NCBI GenBank assembly: GCA_009842205.1
Contig: VYFX01000001.1
Coordinates: 79,612 to 143,611 of the forward strand
Source of the DNA: Paracoccaceae bacterium
GTDB taxonomy: Bacteria > Pseudomonadota > Alphaproteobacteria > Rhodobacterales > Rhodobacteraceae
Direction: 5' to 3'
DNA: 64,000 bases
Shown here: in pieces, positions 9,292 through 18,662 of the stretch
Numbering within the stretch: the first letter of the stretch is position 1
Layout: each line of letters opens with the position of its first letter
Notes under the pieces: model-generated
What the model was told of the DNA's origin: nothing
The model's database searches: none
The model's input: the letters and a program-made list of their open reading frames with translations, nothing else
Translations under genes and position numbers: made by a program

Positions 9292-9323
9292 GGGTAACTA
9301 AGGTTTATCGTCCTGAGTTACCC
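9292..9323 (-). terminator. Hairpin terminator after the carboxylase operon
   Basis: Stem GGGTAACT / AGTTACCC, extended inside by AGG/CCT after one mismatch, followed on the minus strand by TTTT. It lies about 90 bases beyond the stop of the gamma-subunit gene and upstream of aspS, where a transcription end is expected. Confidence 0.5.
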
Positions 9324-9410
9324 AGTTCCAATTTTGAAATTAGTCAATTAATCCCAAATTGTCGGCTTTCAATAACTGGCATTGATTTTCTTCCCTTCAG
9401 GTAATCCGTT

Positions 9411-9896
9411 TTACAATGGATGATTCAGCCATTCCCTGTAAAATCCTTCCAGGTCGGGGCAAAAATCAAAGGTAATGGGATAGCCGGGTGAACAGGCCTC
9501 GATTTCCAGCAGGGTTCCGCAACCCGGGCAGATGAATTCCCGGATTTCCATCCAGGAAGGATCACAAACATCGGAATGGGGATAAATACTCTCAAGGTCT
9601 TCCACCTTGTTTCTGACCAGTAGAACAGACTGAAACTTCCAGTTTTTCCTGTAATCACCAAATTCATGACCACAGGTACATTTCACAATGCATTGATTCC
9701 CCTTTTGGACAATGAACAGATGTTCTCCAATTGGCAGCAGGATTTTTTCATCCCATTCCACCTTGTCCTGATAGATTTCCAGAATCTTGAAAAACCTGTC
9801 CCTGTCCTTGTAGGAACTCATCAGATTCTTTGTCTGTGGCCAAGGCAATTGCCCCTCGATCAGAAGCTTGTATTCCTCCCTTTGCTGGTTATTCAT
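9411..9896 (-). CDS. acxC: Acetone carboxylase gamma-subunit-like protein
   Basis: Small subunit of 161 aa matching the gamma subunit of the heterohexameric acetone carboxylase, which turns acetone, bicarbonate and ATP into acetoacetate. Two metal-binding clusters are visible: KCTCGHEF (about 72-79) and CPGCG (about 130-134), consistent with a structural zinc site. Its start overlaps the alpha-subunit stop by 8 bases, so the two are translationally coupled. This subunit separates true acetone/acetophenone-type carboxylases from ordinary hydantoinases/oxoprolinases, so its presence supports carboxylase chemistry for the neighbouring pair. Order beta-alpha-gamma is the same as acxABC in Xanthobacter. 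Confidence 0.82.
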   Translation of the reverse strand: MNNQQREEYKLLIEGQLPWPQTKNLMSSYKDRDRFFKILEIYQDKVEWDEKILLPIGEHLFIVQKGNQCIVKCTCGHEFGDYRKNWKFQSVLLVRNKVEDLESIYPHSDVCDPSWMEIREFICPGCGTLLEIEACSPGYPITFDFCPDLEGFYREWLNHPL

Positions 9897-12105
9897 TGTT
9901 CATGCCCTCCTGTTCCTTCTCAGGATAGGTAAAACCATTTTCAAGCTGCCAGAATGCTCTGAATTCCCGGGCAAATTCCTCCGAAAGATCCATGGCCGCA
10001 CGATACATTTTCAGAACCTCCGGTGAGAAATCACCCTGCTTCACCTTGTCTTTTTCAGACTCATACCATTCCATCACGGGTACGGCTCCTTGAAGTCTTT
10101 CCGTTCTCAATCTCTTTCTTGTCGACAGTGTTTGCGGAAAATCGATCTCCAGTGTTTCATCATCCATGGATCCCTTGAACCTTACACCATGGACCCTTTC
10201 GCCATGAACTTGTGAGGAATGACCTTGAATGATGTCATCCAGAACAAGCACAGGATCCCTTTCAAGAGGATCACCATAACCTCCTCCACCATTATAGGAA
10301 TGGGTGAAAATATCCCCTTCCTTCATTGGTGCAGTAATGTGTGGTCCTTCGATGATCTGCTGATTACCCTGATAAAATTGTTCCAAATCATTCTGATCCA
10401 ATCCCGTGGAGTGGGCCAGAGGTTTACGCTGTTCAGCTCGTTGATAGATGTTGGAATTCCGAACGACCCTGTGCTTCTGGCAAGTTGGTGCCGGATATCC
10501 ACCGCACATACCGGCATTGTCAAAGACCCTGGAGGAATGTTCTGAAGTTACAATCCTGACTTCCGGTGATTTATTGATGACCCAGGTCGACATGAAAGCA
10601 TTGCCCCCTCGGTATTTTCCAGCACCTCCAGAATTGGGAAGAATGGATCGGCCCAAATAAACCATGGGCATGTCCAATTCCCAGATTTCAATATTACCCA
10701 TGTCCGACTCCGGGTTCCAACCAACATAGGCTGTATCAAGACCATCCTTGATGGCCAATGCCCCTGAACCGGCTGCGGCACATTCAAAGTGAGCTATGCC
10801 AAATGGTTTGCCGTACTGGCTAATGCCTCCCATTTCGATCATGGGGCTGTTGACTTGGCCAACAAAAACCTCTTCTAGAAATCCTCGTGCCAGAAATCCT
10901 CGTGAGAGCATTCTTTGAAAGGCCCCATAGGCGGGTAACAACAGTGCCCAGGACGTTGCAGTTGCACAGAATTCACTGTCGGGATTGGTCCAGGTGCCCT
11001 TGGGCAATTTCAATTGTGTTGCCAGCCAGGCACCATCATTGACCAGACCTTCGAAATTCATATGCTGGGTAAGGGTGACAAACATACCACCATCCATACC
11101 GGCCGGTGTACAATTCATGGAGTGGTACCCCCAGGGTTGTGCCCCCTCAAAATCCACTACGATTTTGCCATCCAGCTTGATGTCCATCTTCAATGGGATC
11201 GAATAGAGCCAATCAGGGTCTCCCAGTGGTTGAAAACCTGGTTTGCCCTTTGTAACATGGCCATAAAAGGTGTTGGATCGGTAGGTACCCGGCACGGTAA
11301 GTTGCCTTACTCTAGCCAGTTGGGTACGTCTACCTTCCTCAATAAACTCCTTGGAAATCTTCTTGTAGAAATCCACACCCACCTCTTCGATCAACTCCAA
11401 TACCCTGTCCCGCATGGAGAAACAGGCTGCAACCTTGGCCTGCTCATCCAGAATCCAATAGATGGGCATTCTGAGGTTGCGTTCGCATCGAATGACATAA
11501 TCCCGCCGAATCTTGTCATTGAGGCCAATCTTTTCAGCGCAGATGAACAATCCCTCACCGAATCTCTCCTGAGCCAGAGCTACATCACCTCCTGGTGTTA
11601 TACCGCCTGCTTCCAGCTCATGGCAAACGGCTCCCGCCCATCCAACCAGCTCACCCTCATGGAAAATGGGAACAACATCCATAACATCCGGAACCTGGAC
11701 GGTTCCTATGAAGGCATCGTTGTTGGCAAAAATATCACCGGGATTTATACCGGGATCATGCTCATAGTCATTTTTGATCATCCACTTGATGAACCTGCTC
11801 ATCGTATGGACATGAACCATTATGCCATTTGAGATGGCAACGGCATCTCCTTCCGGGGTGTAAATGGCAGCAACCATTTCACCAACTTCCCGAACCCCAG
11901 GGGATGCTGAAATACGACGGGCTATTTCCCTAGCCGAAACACAACCTGCCCGCAATTTCATGTGGATTGTTTCAAATTTCAGGGGATCCATATCCCTGCA
12001 TTCCAAGGTTGTTATACCATCATAACATCCGGTCTCGGCCAACTGTGCCTCGCTTTCCTCCAGACGTTTTCGCAGACCAGCAGTCATGGAATTGGTCTCA
12101 GTCAT
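9889..12105 (-). CDS. acxB: Acetone carboxylase alpha-subunit-like protein (HyuB family)
   Basis: 738-aa HyuB/acetone carboxylase alpha homologue, the subunit that carries the Mn site where the activated ketone is carboxylated. Aligning by eye with my recollection of the Xanthobacter subunit gives a constant 13-residue offset: E76, D140 and H162 fall on the metal-site residues E89, D153 and H175. The position of the fourth, H150, is Gln137 here (TVQVPD). Conserved glycine-rich HyuB segments (SGGAGKYRGG, NGGGGYGDPLERDP) are present. The gene is 10 bases after the beta subunit and overlaps gamma by 8. The family is firm; acetone as substrate is uncertain because of the ligand change. Confidence 0.85.
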   Translation of the reverse strand: MTETNSMTAGLRKRLEESEAQLAETGCYDGITTLECRDMDPLKFETIHMKLRAGCVSAREIARRISASPGVREVGEMVAAIYTPEGDAVAISNGIMVHVHTMSRFIKWMIKNDYEHDPGINPGDIFANNDAFIGTVQVPDVMDVVPIFHEGELVGWAGAVCHELEAGGITPGGDVALAQERFGEGLFICAEKIGLNDKIRRDYVIRCERNLRMPIYWILDEQAKVAACFSMRDRVLELIEEVGVDFYKKISKEFIEEGRRTQLARVRQLTVPGTYRSNTFYGHVTKGKPGFQPLGDPDWLYSIPLKMDIKLDGKIVVDFEGAQPWGYHSMNCTPAGMDGGMFVTLTQHMNFEGLVNDGAWLATQLKLPKGTWTNPDSEFCATATSWALLLPAYGAFQRMLSRGFLARGFLEEVFVGQVNSPMIEMGGISQYGKPFGIAHFECAAAGSGALAIKDGLDTAYVGWNPESDMGNIEIWELDMPMVYLGRSILPNSGGAGKYRGGNAFMSTWVINKSPEVRIVTSEHSSRVFDNAGMCGGYPAPTCQKHRVVRNSNIYQRAEQRKPLAHSTGLDQNDLEQFYQGNQQIIEGPHITAPMKEGDIFTHSYNGGGGYGDPLERDPVLVLDDIIQGHSSQVHGERVHGVRFKGSMDDETLEIDFPQTLSTRKRLRTERLQGAVPVMEWYESEKDKVKQGDFSPEVLKMYRAAMDLSEEFAREFRAFWQLENGFTYPEKEQEGMNNE

Positions 12106-12115
12106 AAATCAACCT

Positions 12116-14260
12116 TCATTCTTGGTGCCGATAATGGAGCATCGACCACTCATCCATGAATACTTCATCTCCCGGATGAATGACAAGTGTTGTTGCAGGA
12201 TGCTCGATAATTGCCGGTCCCCTGATTTCATTCCCAGGTAGAATTTCATCCATTTCCCAAAGCAGGGTCTTTTCCCACTTGCTCTTGAAATAAACTTCTC
12301 GATGCCCCTTGTAAGCTCTTTCTTCGGGTTTGGATTTGCCCAATTTTGATTTCTTGAGGCGGGGCTTGATTTTTTCTACCGAAGCAATCATCCCCATTTC
12401 CATCACTGAAACACTGGTCTGGCCATAATCGGATACGCTTCGGTTGATGTTCTTGTAGATATTTCTGAAGGTCGCAATAACACGATTGAGTTCGTTCGCA
12501 CTATTGATTTTATCAATCGGGGAATAAACTTCCACATCTTCAAGTTGACCCGTATACCGCATGAGCAGAAAAGGTTGAAAACCAATTTGGTCGGCTGTAT
12601 GGCCCTCGGAAACCATTTGTTCCAGCGCCCTATTTTTCAAATCACCCCATATATTGTTGATGGTCAGAACTGTTTCCTGTAAATCCATGAATGGAGCATC
12701 CAGGGGAATATCCAAATGGACGGATCTGCTGAATCGTTTTTGAAAATCAGCAGTTGTACATCCGAAGGCCGAAAACGCCGCAGCAAATTGAAACGTTATA
12801 ATGTCCTTGAAACCAATTCCCCGGCTGTAACCTCCCAGATGAAGTGGTCCTGAGCCACCGTATGACAGCAGGGTGTATTCCGACGGATGTATTCCCTGTG
12901 CTGAAAGCATTCTTCGAAGGGCCACACCAGCCTCCGAATCCAACATGTTTATCATGCCCTCGGCTACATCGTAAACATTATCCACACCGAGAACATCCGC
13001 ACAGGTTTCCTTGAACTTTTCATAGGCCAGATCAACATTCAATTTAACTTTTCCACCCAGAAAATAATCTGGGTTCAACCTTCCCAGAATGGCATTACAA
13101 TCGCAAATGGTCGGAACAAGATTTCCCTTGTCAAAGCATATTGGTCCAGGTTCGGAACCTGCACTTTCGGGACCCAAACTCACCTTTTTGGTCAGGGGAT
13201 CAACCTTGACATGCATCCCGGCACCAGCCCCAATGGTATCCATGGCTATTAGGGGCAGGTTTAGTTTGAATCTACCTATCAGGGGTTCCTGATCAATCCT
13301 GATTTGTCCCTTTGAAATTATTCCCATATCAAAACTGGTTCCGCCCAAATCCGAAACCACAAGGGAATCATTTTCGATTATCTGGCTTATGTATCGGGCA
13401 CCAAGAACTCCACCAATGGGACCTGATACCATTGTTTCATGGAGATTCGGGTGATTGATTGAAGTCAGTCCTCCAAAGGATTGAAGTGTTTGCACACCAT
13501 ATCTATAGCCATTTTCCCTGGCTACCTTTTCAATGCTCTTCAGTTGTTTTCTTCCCCCGCCTGTTGCATAGGCCTCAATCAAAAGTGAATTCAATCTCGA
13601 TTGCTCCCTTATTACCGGTCTGACCTGATGGCTGCACAGCAATTCGGTTTTGGCCTTTCGACATAAAAGAATGGTTCTTGCTATCTCTTCGGCCAGAATT
13701 TCATGCGAGGGATTGACCTGAGAAAAAAGGAAACAGATACAGATGACTTCCACTTCCTTGTCCAGCAATGTATTGACAGCCTGTTCAACCTCGTGCTCAT
13801 ACAAGGGGATGATCTCATCTCCCATATGATCCATTCGTCCCGTGACACCATGGGTATTTCGGCGGGTAACCAAAGGGGGAGGATGGTGATGGGTAACAGC
13901 ATGCAACCTGTCTGCATAGGAATAATCTCCCCAAGATTGAAGGCCTCGTCCCATCAGGACCATATCCTCGATTCCCTTGTTGGTAATAAGGCCAATGTTG
14001 CGCCCTGTCCGTGAGAGGAGTACATTCAACATCCCAGTACCAGTGTAAAGCACTACCTCTACACTGGCAAACATATCCTCGATTGCTATTCCCCGGTAAT
14101 CAGAAGCTTCGATTGCCGATTCAAGAAACCCTATGGATTCGAGTTGCGGGGTTGTTGCAGCCTTACCTATTGTGAATGTTCCGAATTCATCCACCAAAAT
14201 GGTATCTGTCATCGTGCCGCCAGCATCAATTCCTGCCACAACTGGTCTTGCTGTCTTCAT
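12116..14260 (-). CDS. acxA: Acetone carboxylase beta-subunit-like protein (HyuA family, ATP-binding)
   Basis: 714-aa HyuA/acetone carboxylase beta homologue. In the known complex this subunit binds ATP and phosphorylates substrate and bicarbonate before transfer to the alpha subunit. An ASKHA-type phosphate loop opens the protein (GIDAGGTMTDT, 10-20), a second ATP-fold segment is VVSDLGGTSFDMG, and the GRGLQSWGDYSY region is typical of the carboxylase beta branch. It follows the permease gene by 105 bases and precedes alpha by 10, in a continuous minus-strand operon with the ProXVW-type transporter. Hydantoinase A is the main alternative; the neighbouring gamma subunit argues against it. Confidence 0.85.
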   Translation of the reverse strand: MKTARPVVAGIDAGGTMTDTILVDEFGTFTIGKAATTPQLESIGFLESAIEASDYRGIAIEDMFASVEVVLYTGTGMLNVLLSRTGRNIGLITNKGIEDMVLMGRGLQSWGDYSYADRLHAVTHHHPPPLVTRRNTHGVTGRMDHMGDEIIPLYEHEVEQAVNTLLDKEVEVICICFLFSQVNPSHEILAEEIARTILLCRKAKTELLCSHQVRPVIREQSRLNSLLIEAYATGGGRKQLKSIEKVARENGYRYGVQTLQSFGGLTSINHPNLHETMVSGPIGGVLGARYISQIIENDSLVVSDLGGTSFDMGIISKGQIRIDQEPLIGRFKLNLPLIAMDTIGAGAGMHVKVDPLTKKVSLGPESAGSEPGPICFDKGNLVPTICDCNAILGRLNPDYFLGGKVKLNVDLAYEKFKETCADVLGVDNVYDVAEGMINMLDSEAGVALRRMLSAQGIHPSEYTLLSYGGSGPLHLGGYSRGIGFKDIITFQFAAAFSAFGCTTADFQKRFSRSVHLDIPLDAPFMDLQETVLTINNIWGDLKNRALEQMVSEGHTADQIGFQPFLLMRYTGQLEDVEVYSPIDKINSANELNRVIATFRNIYKNINRSVSDYGQTSVSVMEMGMIASVEKIKPRLKKSKLGKSKPEERAYKGHREVYFKSKWEKTLLWEMDEILPGNEIRGPAIIEHPATTLVIHPGDEVFMDEWSMLHYRHQE

Positions 14261-14365
14261 TTCCCTTTACAATAACCTAAAATTGGGTTTGTACAAAGCT
14301 GGATTCCATGCTTTGTTTGGCAAAGGGATTAATTAATTTTTCAATTTTTGAAAGAATTTTCTGAA

Positions 14366-16414
14366 TTATTTACTGGTTCTACTAATATACGCACGCATCA
14401 TGCGGTCTGCTGACATTGCAATAAGTGCCATACCCAACCCGGCTACTATTCCACCACCAGCATCCACCTTACTCAAGGCCAAATAGATTTGCTGACCCAA
14501 TCCTGTAGTTCCAACCAAGGCTGCTATTACCAACATGTTGAGCCCAAATAGTGTTGTCTGATTGATCCCCACCAAAATCTGGGGAAGAGCAAGTTTCAGC
14601 TTGATTTGCCAAAATATCTGGGCCGGGGTACATCCGCTTGTTATTCCGGCTTCGATCGCGGTTGGGGAAACAGTCCTGAGCCCCTGTTCGGTATATCTTA
14701 TCATGGGAACTATGGCATAGGCGATGATCGCCAACAAAGCGGTAAAATCTCCAACCCTGAAGAACATGACAGCAGGAATGAGCAACACAAATTGGGGTAA
14801 GGTCTGCAAGGTATCGTTGATTGGTCGGATTATGGCTGAAACCCTTTCTGATGTTGAAGCCCAAATACCCATCAAACCACCCAGAATAATACAGATGGCA
14901 ACAGCCACGAAACAAAGATATATTGAAACAAGTGCAGGTACCCAAATTCCGGATACCATCAGGAAAATCAAGGAACCTGTAACAAACAAGGTTACCCTTG
15001 ATCCACCCAGAGAAAATGCGAAGAGGGGTAAGACAGCCAGGTAAACTACCCAGGATACTCCGGTTATGCCAAAATAAAGGACACCGGCGATAAGGGGGAT
15101 GGCAACGGCTATTTTCCAGTGTCGAAAGTAAAGGGCAATGGCTGCTCCCATAAAAACTATAAACCAGTATATTCCTATAATCGTGGGAGTGAGCGCAAAA
15201 CCCCACGTAATCGGGAATATTGATCTGGTGAACCCCAGCTTGACCGGGAGAAGCACAAAATATTGCATTTGGTTTTTCGAGGTTTCCAGAAAATCACCAA
15301 AATTGGCGATTATATTGAATACCAAGGTATTCATCGCATCGGCCGGATAAAATTCAAGGGCTTTTGGCCAAACCCTGAGTGGCTCGATGAACATGGCCAA
15401 AATATAGGATATGACTGAAATTCCGATAAAACCGACAATGAATTGCTTGATCCTTAACCCTGTGTGGCTCTCAGTTGGAAGTTGTCGTTTTGCGTAGGAA
15501 AGCGTAATCCTATCCAAAATTATGGCTAGGCAAACAATCACCATGCCTGCCAAAATGCTCTGACCAAATTGAGCCTTTCTCAATCGTCCCAGAACTTCCC
15601 AACCAATATCCTCAAAACCCCCTATGATGGCTGCAATTATGACCATACCCAAGGCCGCCATGGTTGTTTGGTTTACTCCAATCAACATCTGTGGAAAGGC
15701 GGTTGGAACCTCGACCCACCAAAACCTTTGCCTTGGAGTACACCCGGACATGGTACCCGATTCCCTGACCTCTGGGGGAACTCTATTCAGCCCCAGGATC
15801 GTATTGCGAACCATGGGAGGGGTTGCAAAGATTACACTGGCGATCAGTCCGACTACTGGTCCAAACCCGAAAAGTAACAATATGGGAATGAGATAGGCAA
15901 AAGCCGGAATCGTCTGCATGAAATCAAGCATTGTCTGGATGGCTGCATTGGCTTTTGGCGACTTATGACCCCAGACCCCTAGGGCAAAGCCCAAGAGTAC
16001 GGCTAGTGGAATACAAATTATGACGAGGGTAAGTGTGTTTATACCCTCATACCAATAGCCAACAATGACAATATAGAGAAGAAGGACAAGGGTAAGTATT
16101 CCAGTTCTTCTACCACCTCCTTGCCAGGCGATGAATGTTGCTAGTGAAGCAAAGGTCAGCCAGGGAAGCCATTCTAAAAACCCCTGAACTCCCCTCATTG
16201 GCCACTCCAGAACACGGCTGATAAACCTGAACAACCATTTGAACAGATCAACGAAGCCAAACATGATCCAATCCAGAAATTCGGCAATTGGTACATGCAA
16301 GGACTCCGGAAATTCAAACAACCACTTGAGATCACTGCCAAGAGTCATTACCAGCGCTGAAAAGACGAGAACCCCACCCCACAGAATCGGCAATATATTC
16401 TTTTCTGCTAACAC
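14366..16414 (-). CDS. proW: Glycine betaine/proline-type ABC permease, two permease domains fused in one chain
   Basis: 682-aa inner-membrane protein with two complete BPD_transp_1 (ProW-type) domains. Each half carries its own cytoplasmic EAA loop: VRESGTMSGCTPRQRFW in the first half and AIEAGITSGCTPAQIFW in the second. A normal ProW is about 280-350 aa and works as a homodimer; here one polypeptide would supply both halves of the pore. The start is GTG 16414. It is preceded by the ATPase gene (39 bases) and followed by the carboxylase beta gene (105 bases). Substrates of this family are betaine, choline, proline betaine and related osmolytes. Confidence 0.9.
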   Translation of the reverse strand: MLAEKNILPILWGGVLVFSALVMTLGSDLKWLFEFPESLHVPIAEFLDWIMFGFVDLFKWLFRFISRVLEWPMRGVQGFLEWLPWLTFASLATFIAWQGGGRRTGILTLVLLLYIVIVGYWYEGINTLTLVIICIPLAVLLGFALGVWGHKSPKANAAIQTMLDFMQTIPAFAYLIPILLLFGFGPVVGLIASVIFATPPMVRNTILGLNRVPPEVRESGTMSGCTPRQRFWWVEVPTAFPQMLIGVNQTTMAALGMVIIAAIIGGFEDIGWEVLGRLRKAQFGQSILAGMVIVCLAIILDRITLSYAKRQLPTESHTGLRIKQFIVGFIGISVISYILAMFIEPLRVWPKALEFYPADAMNTLVFNIIANFGDFLETSKNQMQYFVLLPVKLGFTRSIFPITWGFALTPTIIGIYWFIVFMGAAIALYFRHWKIAVAIPLIAGVLYFGITGVSWVVYLAVLPLFAFSLGGSRVTLFVTGSLIFLMVSGIWVPALVSIYLCFVAVAICIILGGLMGIWASTSERVSAIIRPINDTLQTLPQFVLLIPAVMFFRVGDFTALLAIIAYAIVPMIRYTEQGLRTVSPTAIEAGITSGCTPAQIFWQIKLKLALPQILVGINQTTLFGLNMLVIAALVGTTGLGQQIYLALSKVDAGGGIVAGLGMALIAMSADRMMRAYISRTSK

Positions 16415-16453
16415 TTTACATTATCCAGCCGAAGAAACCTCGTAAGGATTTGT

Positions 16454-17506
16454 TCAGCCAACCTTCTTCTCGTCCCGATACAGTGCCCTGATTATGCTTA
16501 CAGGTGTCAAGACACCATGACATTCACCTGATTCATTGACAATTTGAACTTCCTCGGTTTTGCCATCAAACAAGCGCATGACCTCTTCAAGAAGGGTGTC
16601 GGGTTTGACCGAGGGCCGATCCATATCCTTGCCATCCGGGGGTTCCATGATGGATTGGGCCTCAATGATTTTCCACAGGGGAACCTCACTGGTGAATTTT
16701 TTCACATAGTCATCGGCCGGGGCAAGCACGATCTCACCGGGTGTTCCAATTTGAACAACCTGCCCGTCCTTCATGATACAAATGGTGTCAGCCAATCGCA
16801 ACGCTTCATGGAAATCATGTGTCACAAAAACAATGGTTTTATTCAACTGCTTTTGCAATCGCAGAAATTCATCCTGCATTTGTGTCCGGATCAATGGATC
16901 CAAGGCAGAAAACGGCTCGTCAAGGAACCATACTTCCGGTTCTGCAGCCAATGACCTGGCAATTCCCACCCTTTGTTGCTGCCCACCGGACAATTGATGT
17001 GGATAAGAGTTTTCACGCCCTTCAAGCCCCACGAGATCTATCATTTCATTGGCCCTGGCCAACCGTTCATTTTTGGATATACCTTGTGCCTTGAGGGGAA
17101 AGGCAACATTCTCCAGGACATTGAGATGAGGAAGAAGACCAAAATTCTGGAATACCATTCCCATTTTATGACGCCTGATCTCAATCATGTCCTTTGGACT
17201 CTGATTCAAAAGATCCAAACCATCCAGCTCCACTTTGCCAAAACTTGGTTCAACCAAACGTGACAAACATCTCAAAACAGTAGATTTACCTGATCCCGAG
17301 AGGCCCATTATGATAAATATTGACCCGGTGGGGATGTCGAGTTTCACATCACCACAGGCAATGATACTGCCATTTTCCGTCAACTGTTGAAATTTTTCCT
17401 CAACATTGAAACTGCCGATTTCACCAGTAAAATATTGCTCAGGAGTGTTGCCATAAACCTTCCAAAGGCTTTCGCAACTCAATTTTACCGAATTGGCAGA
17501 AGGCAT
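16454..17506 (-). CDS. proV: Glycine betaine/proline-type ABC transporter ATPase
   Basis: 350-aa ATPase powering the adjacent fused permease. It has Walker A GLSGSGKST, the ABC signature LSGGQQQRVGIARSLA, Walker B EVWFLDEPFSALDP and the switch His in VTHDFHEALRL. The C-terminal ~60 residues form what looks like a single, short CBS-type module (LLEEVMRLFDGKTEEVQ, then HGVLTPVSIIRALY). OpuAA/ProV proteins usually carry a tandem CBS pair used in osmo-sensing, so regulation may be reduced here. ATG 17506 is preferred to the TTG one codon upstream. A hairpin separates it from proX. Confidence 0.92.
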   Translation of the reverse strand: MPSANSVKLSCESLWKVYGNTPEQYFTGEIGSFNVEEKFQQLTENGSIIACGDVKLDIPTGSIFIIMGLSGSGKSTVLRCLSRLVEPSFGKVELDGLDLLNQSPKDMIEIRRHKMGMVFQNFGLLPHLNVLENVAFPLKAQGISKNERLARANEMIDLVGLEGRENSYPHQLSGGQQQRVGIARSLAAEPEVWFLDEPFSALDPLIRTQMQDEFLRLQKQLNKTIVFVTHDFHEALRLADTICIMKDGQVVQIGTPGEIVLAPADDYVKKFTSEVPLWKIIEAQSIMEPPDGKDMDRPSVKPDTLLEEVMRLFDGKTEEVQIVNESGECHGVLTPVSIIRALYRDEKKVG

Positions 17507-17538
17507 CAAAATACACCTTCTACCTTGATTCTAGATTT

Positions 17539-17568
17539 GACGAACAAGGAGCTTCCCCTTGTTCCGTC
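17539..17568 (-). promoter_or_regulatory. Intercistronic hairpin between proX and proV
   Basis: GACG-AACAAGG pairs with CCTTGTTCCGTC (11 bp with one bulge) in the 74-base gap. There is no T-run on the minus strand after it. Such hairpins behind binding-protein genes commonly stabilise the upstream message or partly terminate, giving more binding protein than membrane components. The role is inferred from position. Confidence 0.45.
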
Positions 17569-17580
17569 CGGGTTGAAAGA

Positions 17581-18564
17581 TCAACTGCCCATGGCTGAGG
17601 ATACCCATGAATTCCATCTGTCTTCATTATCCTCCAACCATTGGCCGGTTACCTCCACGATATCGGCACCTTCAACATCAATCTTATACATCATTGCTTC
17701 CTGGGAAGCATTGTCAAGTTGATAGGAAGAGAGCAAATCCCAAGCAGCTGGCCATCTTTCCTGGAAACCGGACCAGGCGATTTTCATTGTTTCAGGCTTG
17801 AATACACCACAATCATGTGTTGCATCGGGATTCATGCCCCAAGCTGGATCCGTATCACATCCCTCTTCGTAAGCAGGCAAATCAACCCAAGCCACCTCAC
17901 CGATTTCAGCGAAAACATAATGGGGTTGCCAGAACATCATGAAAATTGGTTTTTGTGCGGCATCGGCAGCCTTGATTTCAGCAACCATCGCTCCTTCCGT
18001 TCCGCCAGGTACGGCTTTGTAATTCAGCCCAAGTGCGGCAATAATCATTTCCGACCGATTACCCCAATCTGCCGGATAGGCGATAAATCTTCCCATGGGC
18101 AGGGTTTCGGGTGTCACCAGATTTTCGGCACAATCATTCATTGCTTCCCATGCTGGCAGGCCTGGACACATATCTTCCATGAATTTCAGGTATACCCAGC
18201 CTTCACCGGCATCCAATCCAAGTGGACCAATATCTACAATCGTACCCTCGGCTTTTTTAACCGGGTAAATATCTCCTAGATTATTTGTCCAACCTTCCAT
18301 GGTTGCATGAATGTCGCCATCTGCCAAGGCCTGGAATTGTGGGTAATTCCCGGCATTGACATACTCAACCGAGTATCCCAGTTTTTCAAGCAATTGGCCA
18401 GCAATATGAGTAGAAATATGTTGACCGGTCCATTCGTTTATGGCAAGTTTGATCGGGGCATCAACATCACCCAAATCTTCTGAATTGACTTGCAGGGCAG
18501 AAAGCAGAAAACCGCCTGCAATCAGAAAGGACAAGATCAAATTTGAGATTTTTCTGGAAAACAT
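17581..18564 (-). CDS. proX: Periplasmic glycine betaine/choline-type binding protein
   Basis: 327-aa OpuAC-domain solute receptor with an N-terminal signal peptide (basic start, hydrophobic 9-25). The mature protein begins near SEDLGDVDAPIKLAINEW. It is rich in Trp and Tyr at positions expected to build the aromatic box that holds quaternary ammonium groups (NEWTGQH, EGWTNN, ADWGNRS, FWQPHY). Four Cys residues in the C-terminal lobe may form disulfides. ATG 18564 is preferred over GTG 18567 because GGAG lies six bases upstream. It is the receptor of the proV/proW system that follows and is 98 bases after an SDR gene. Confidence 0.9.
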   Translation of the reverse strand: MFSRKISNLILSFLIAGGFLLSALQVNSEDLGDVDAPIKLAINEWTGQHISTHIAGQLLEKLGYSVEYVNAGNYPQFQALADGDIHATMEGWTNNLGDIYPVKKAEGTIVDIGPLGLDAGEGWVYLKFMEDMCPGLPAWEAMNDCAENLVTPETLPMGRFIAYPADWGNRSEMIIAALGLNYKAVPGGTEGAMVAEIKAADAAQKPIFMMFWQPHYVFAEIGEVAWVDLPAYEEGCDTDPAWGMNPDATHDCGVFKPETMKIAWSGFQERWPAAWDLLSSYQLDNASQEAMMYKIDVEGADIVEVTGQWLEDNEDRWNSWVSSAMGS

Positions 18565-18662
18565 CACAAACTCCTTTTGAATAATTCAAATAATGCTTCA
18601 ATCTACAGAATAATTTCAAAAAAAGGGAGAATAATTTGAATTCGAAAGAGAAATGGTCTGAA

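Noticed and set aside
11014-11832. 272-codon plus-strand frame opposite the carboxylase alpha gene.
   Set aside because: No family features and fully antisense to a well-supported gene.
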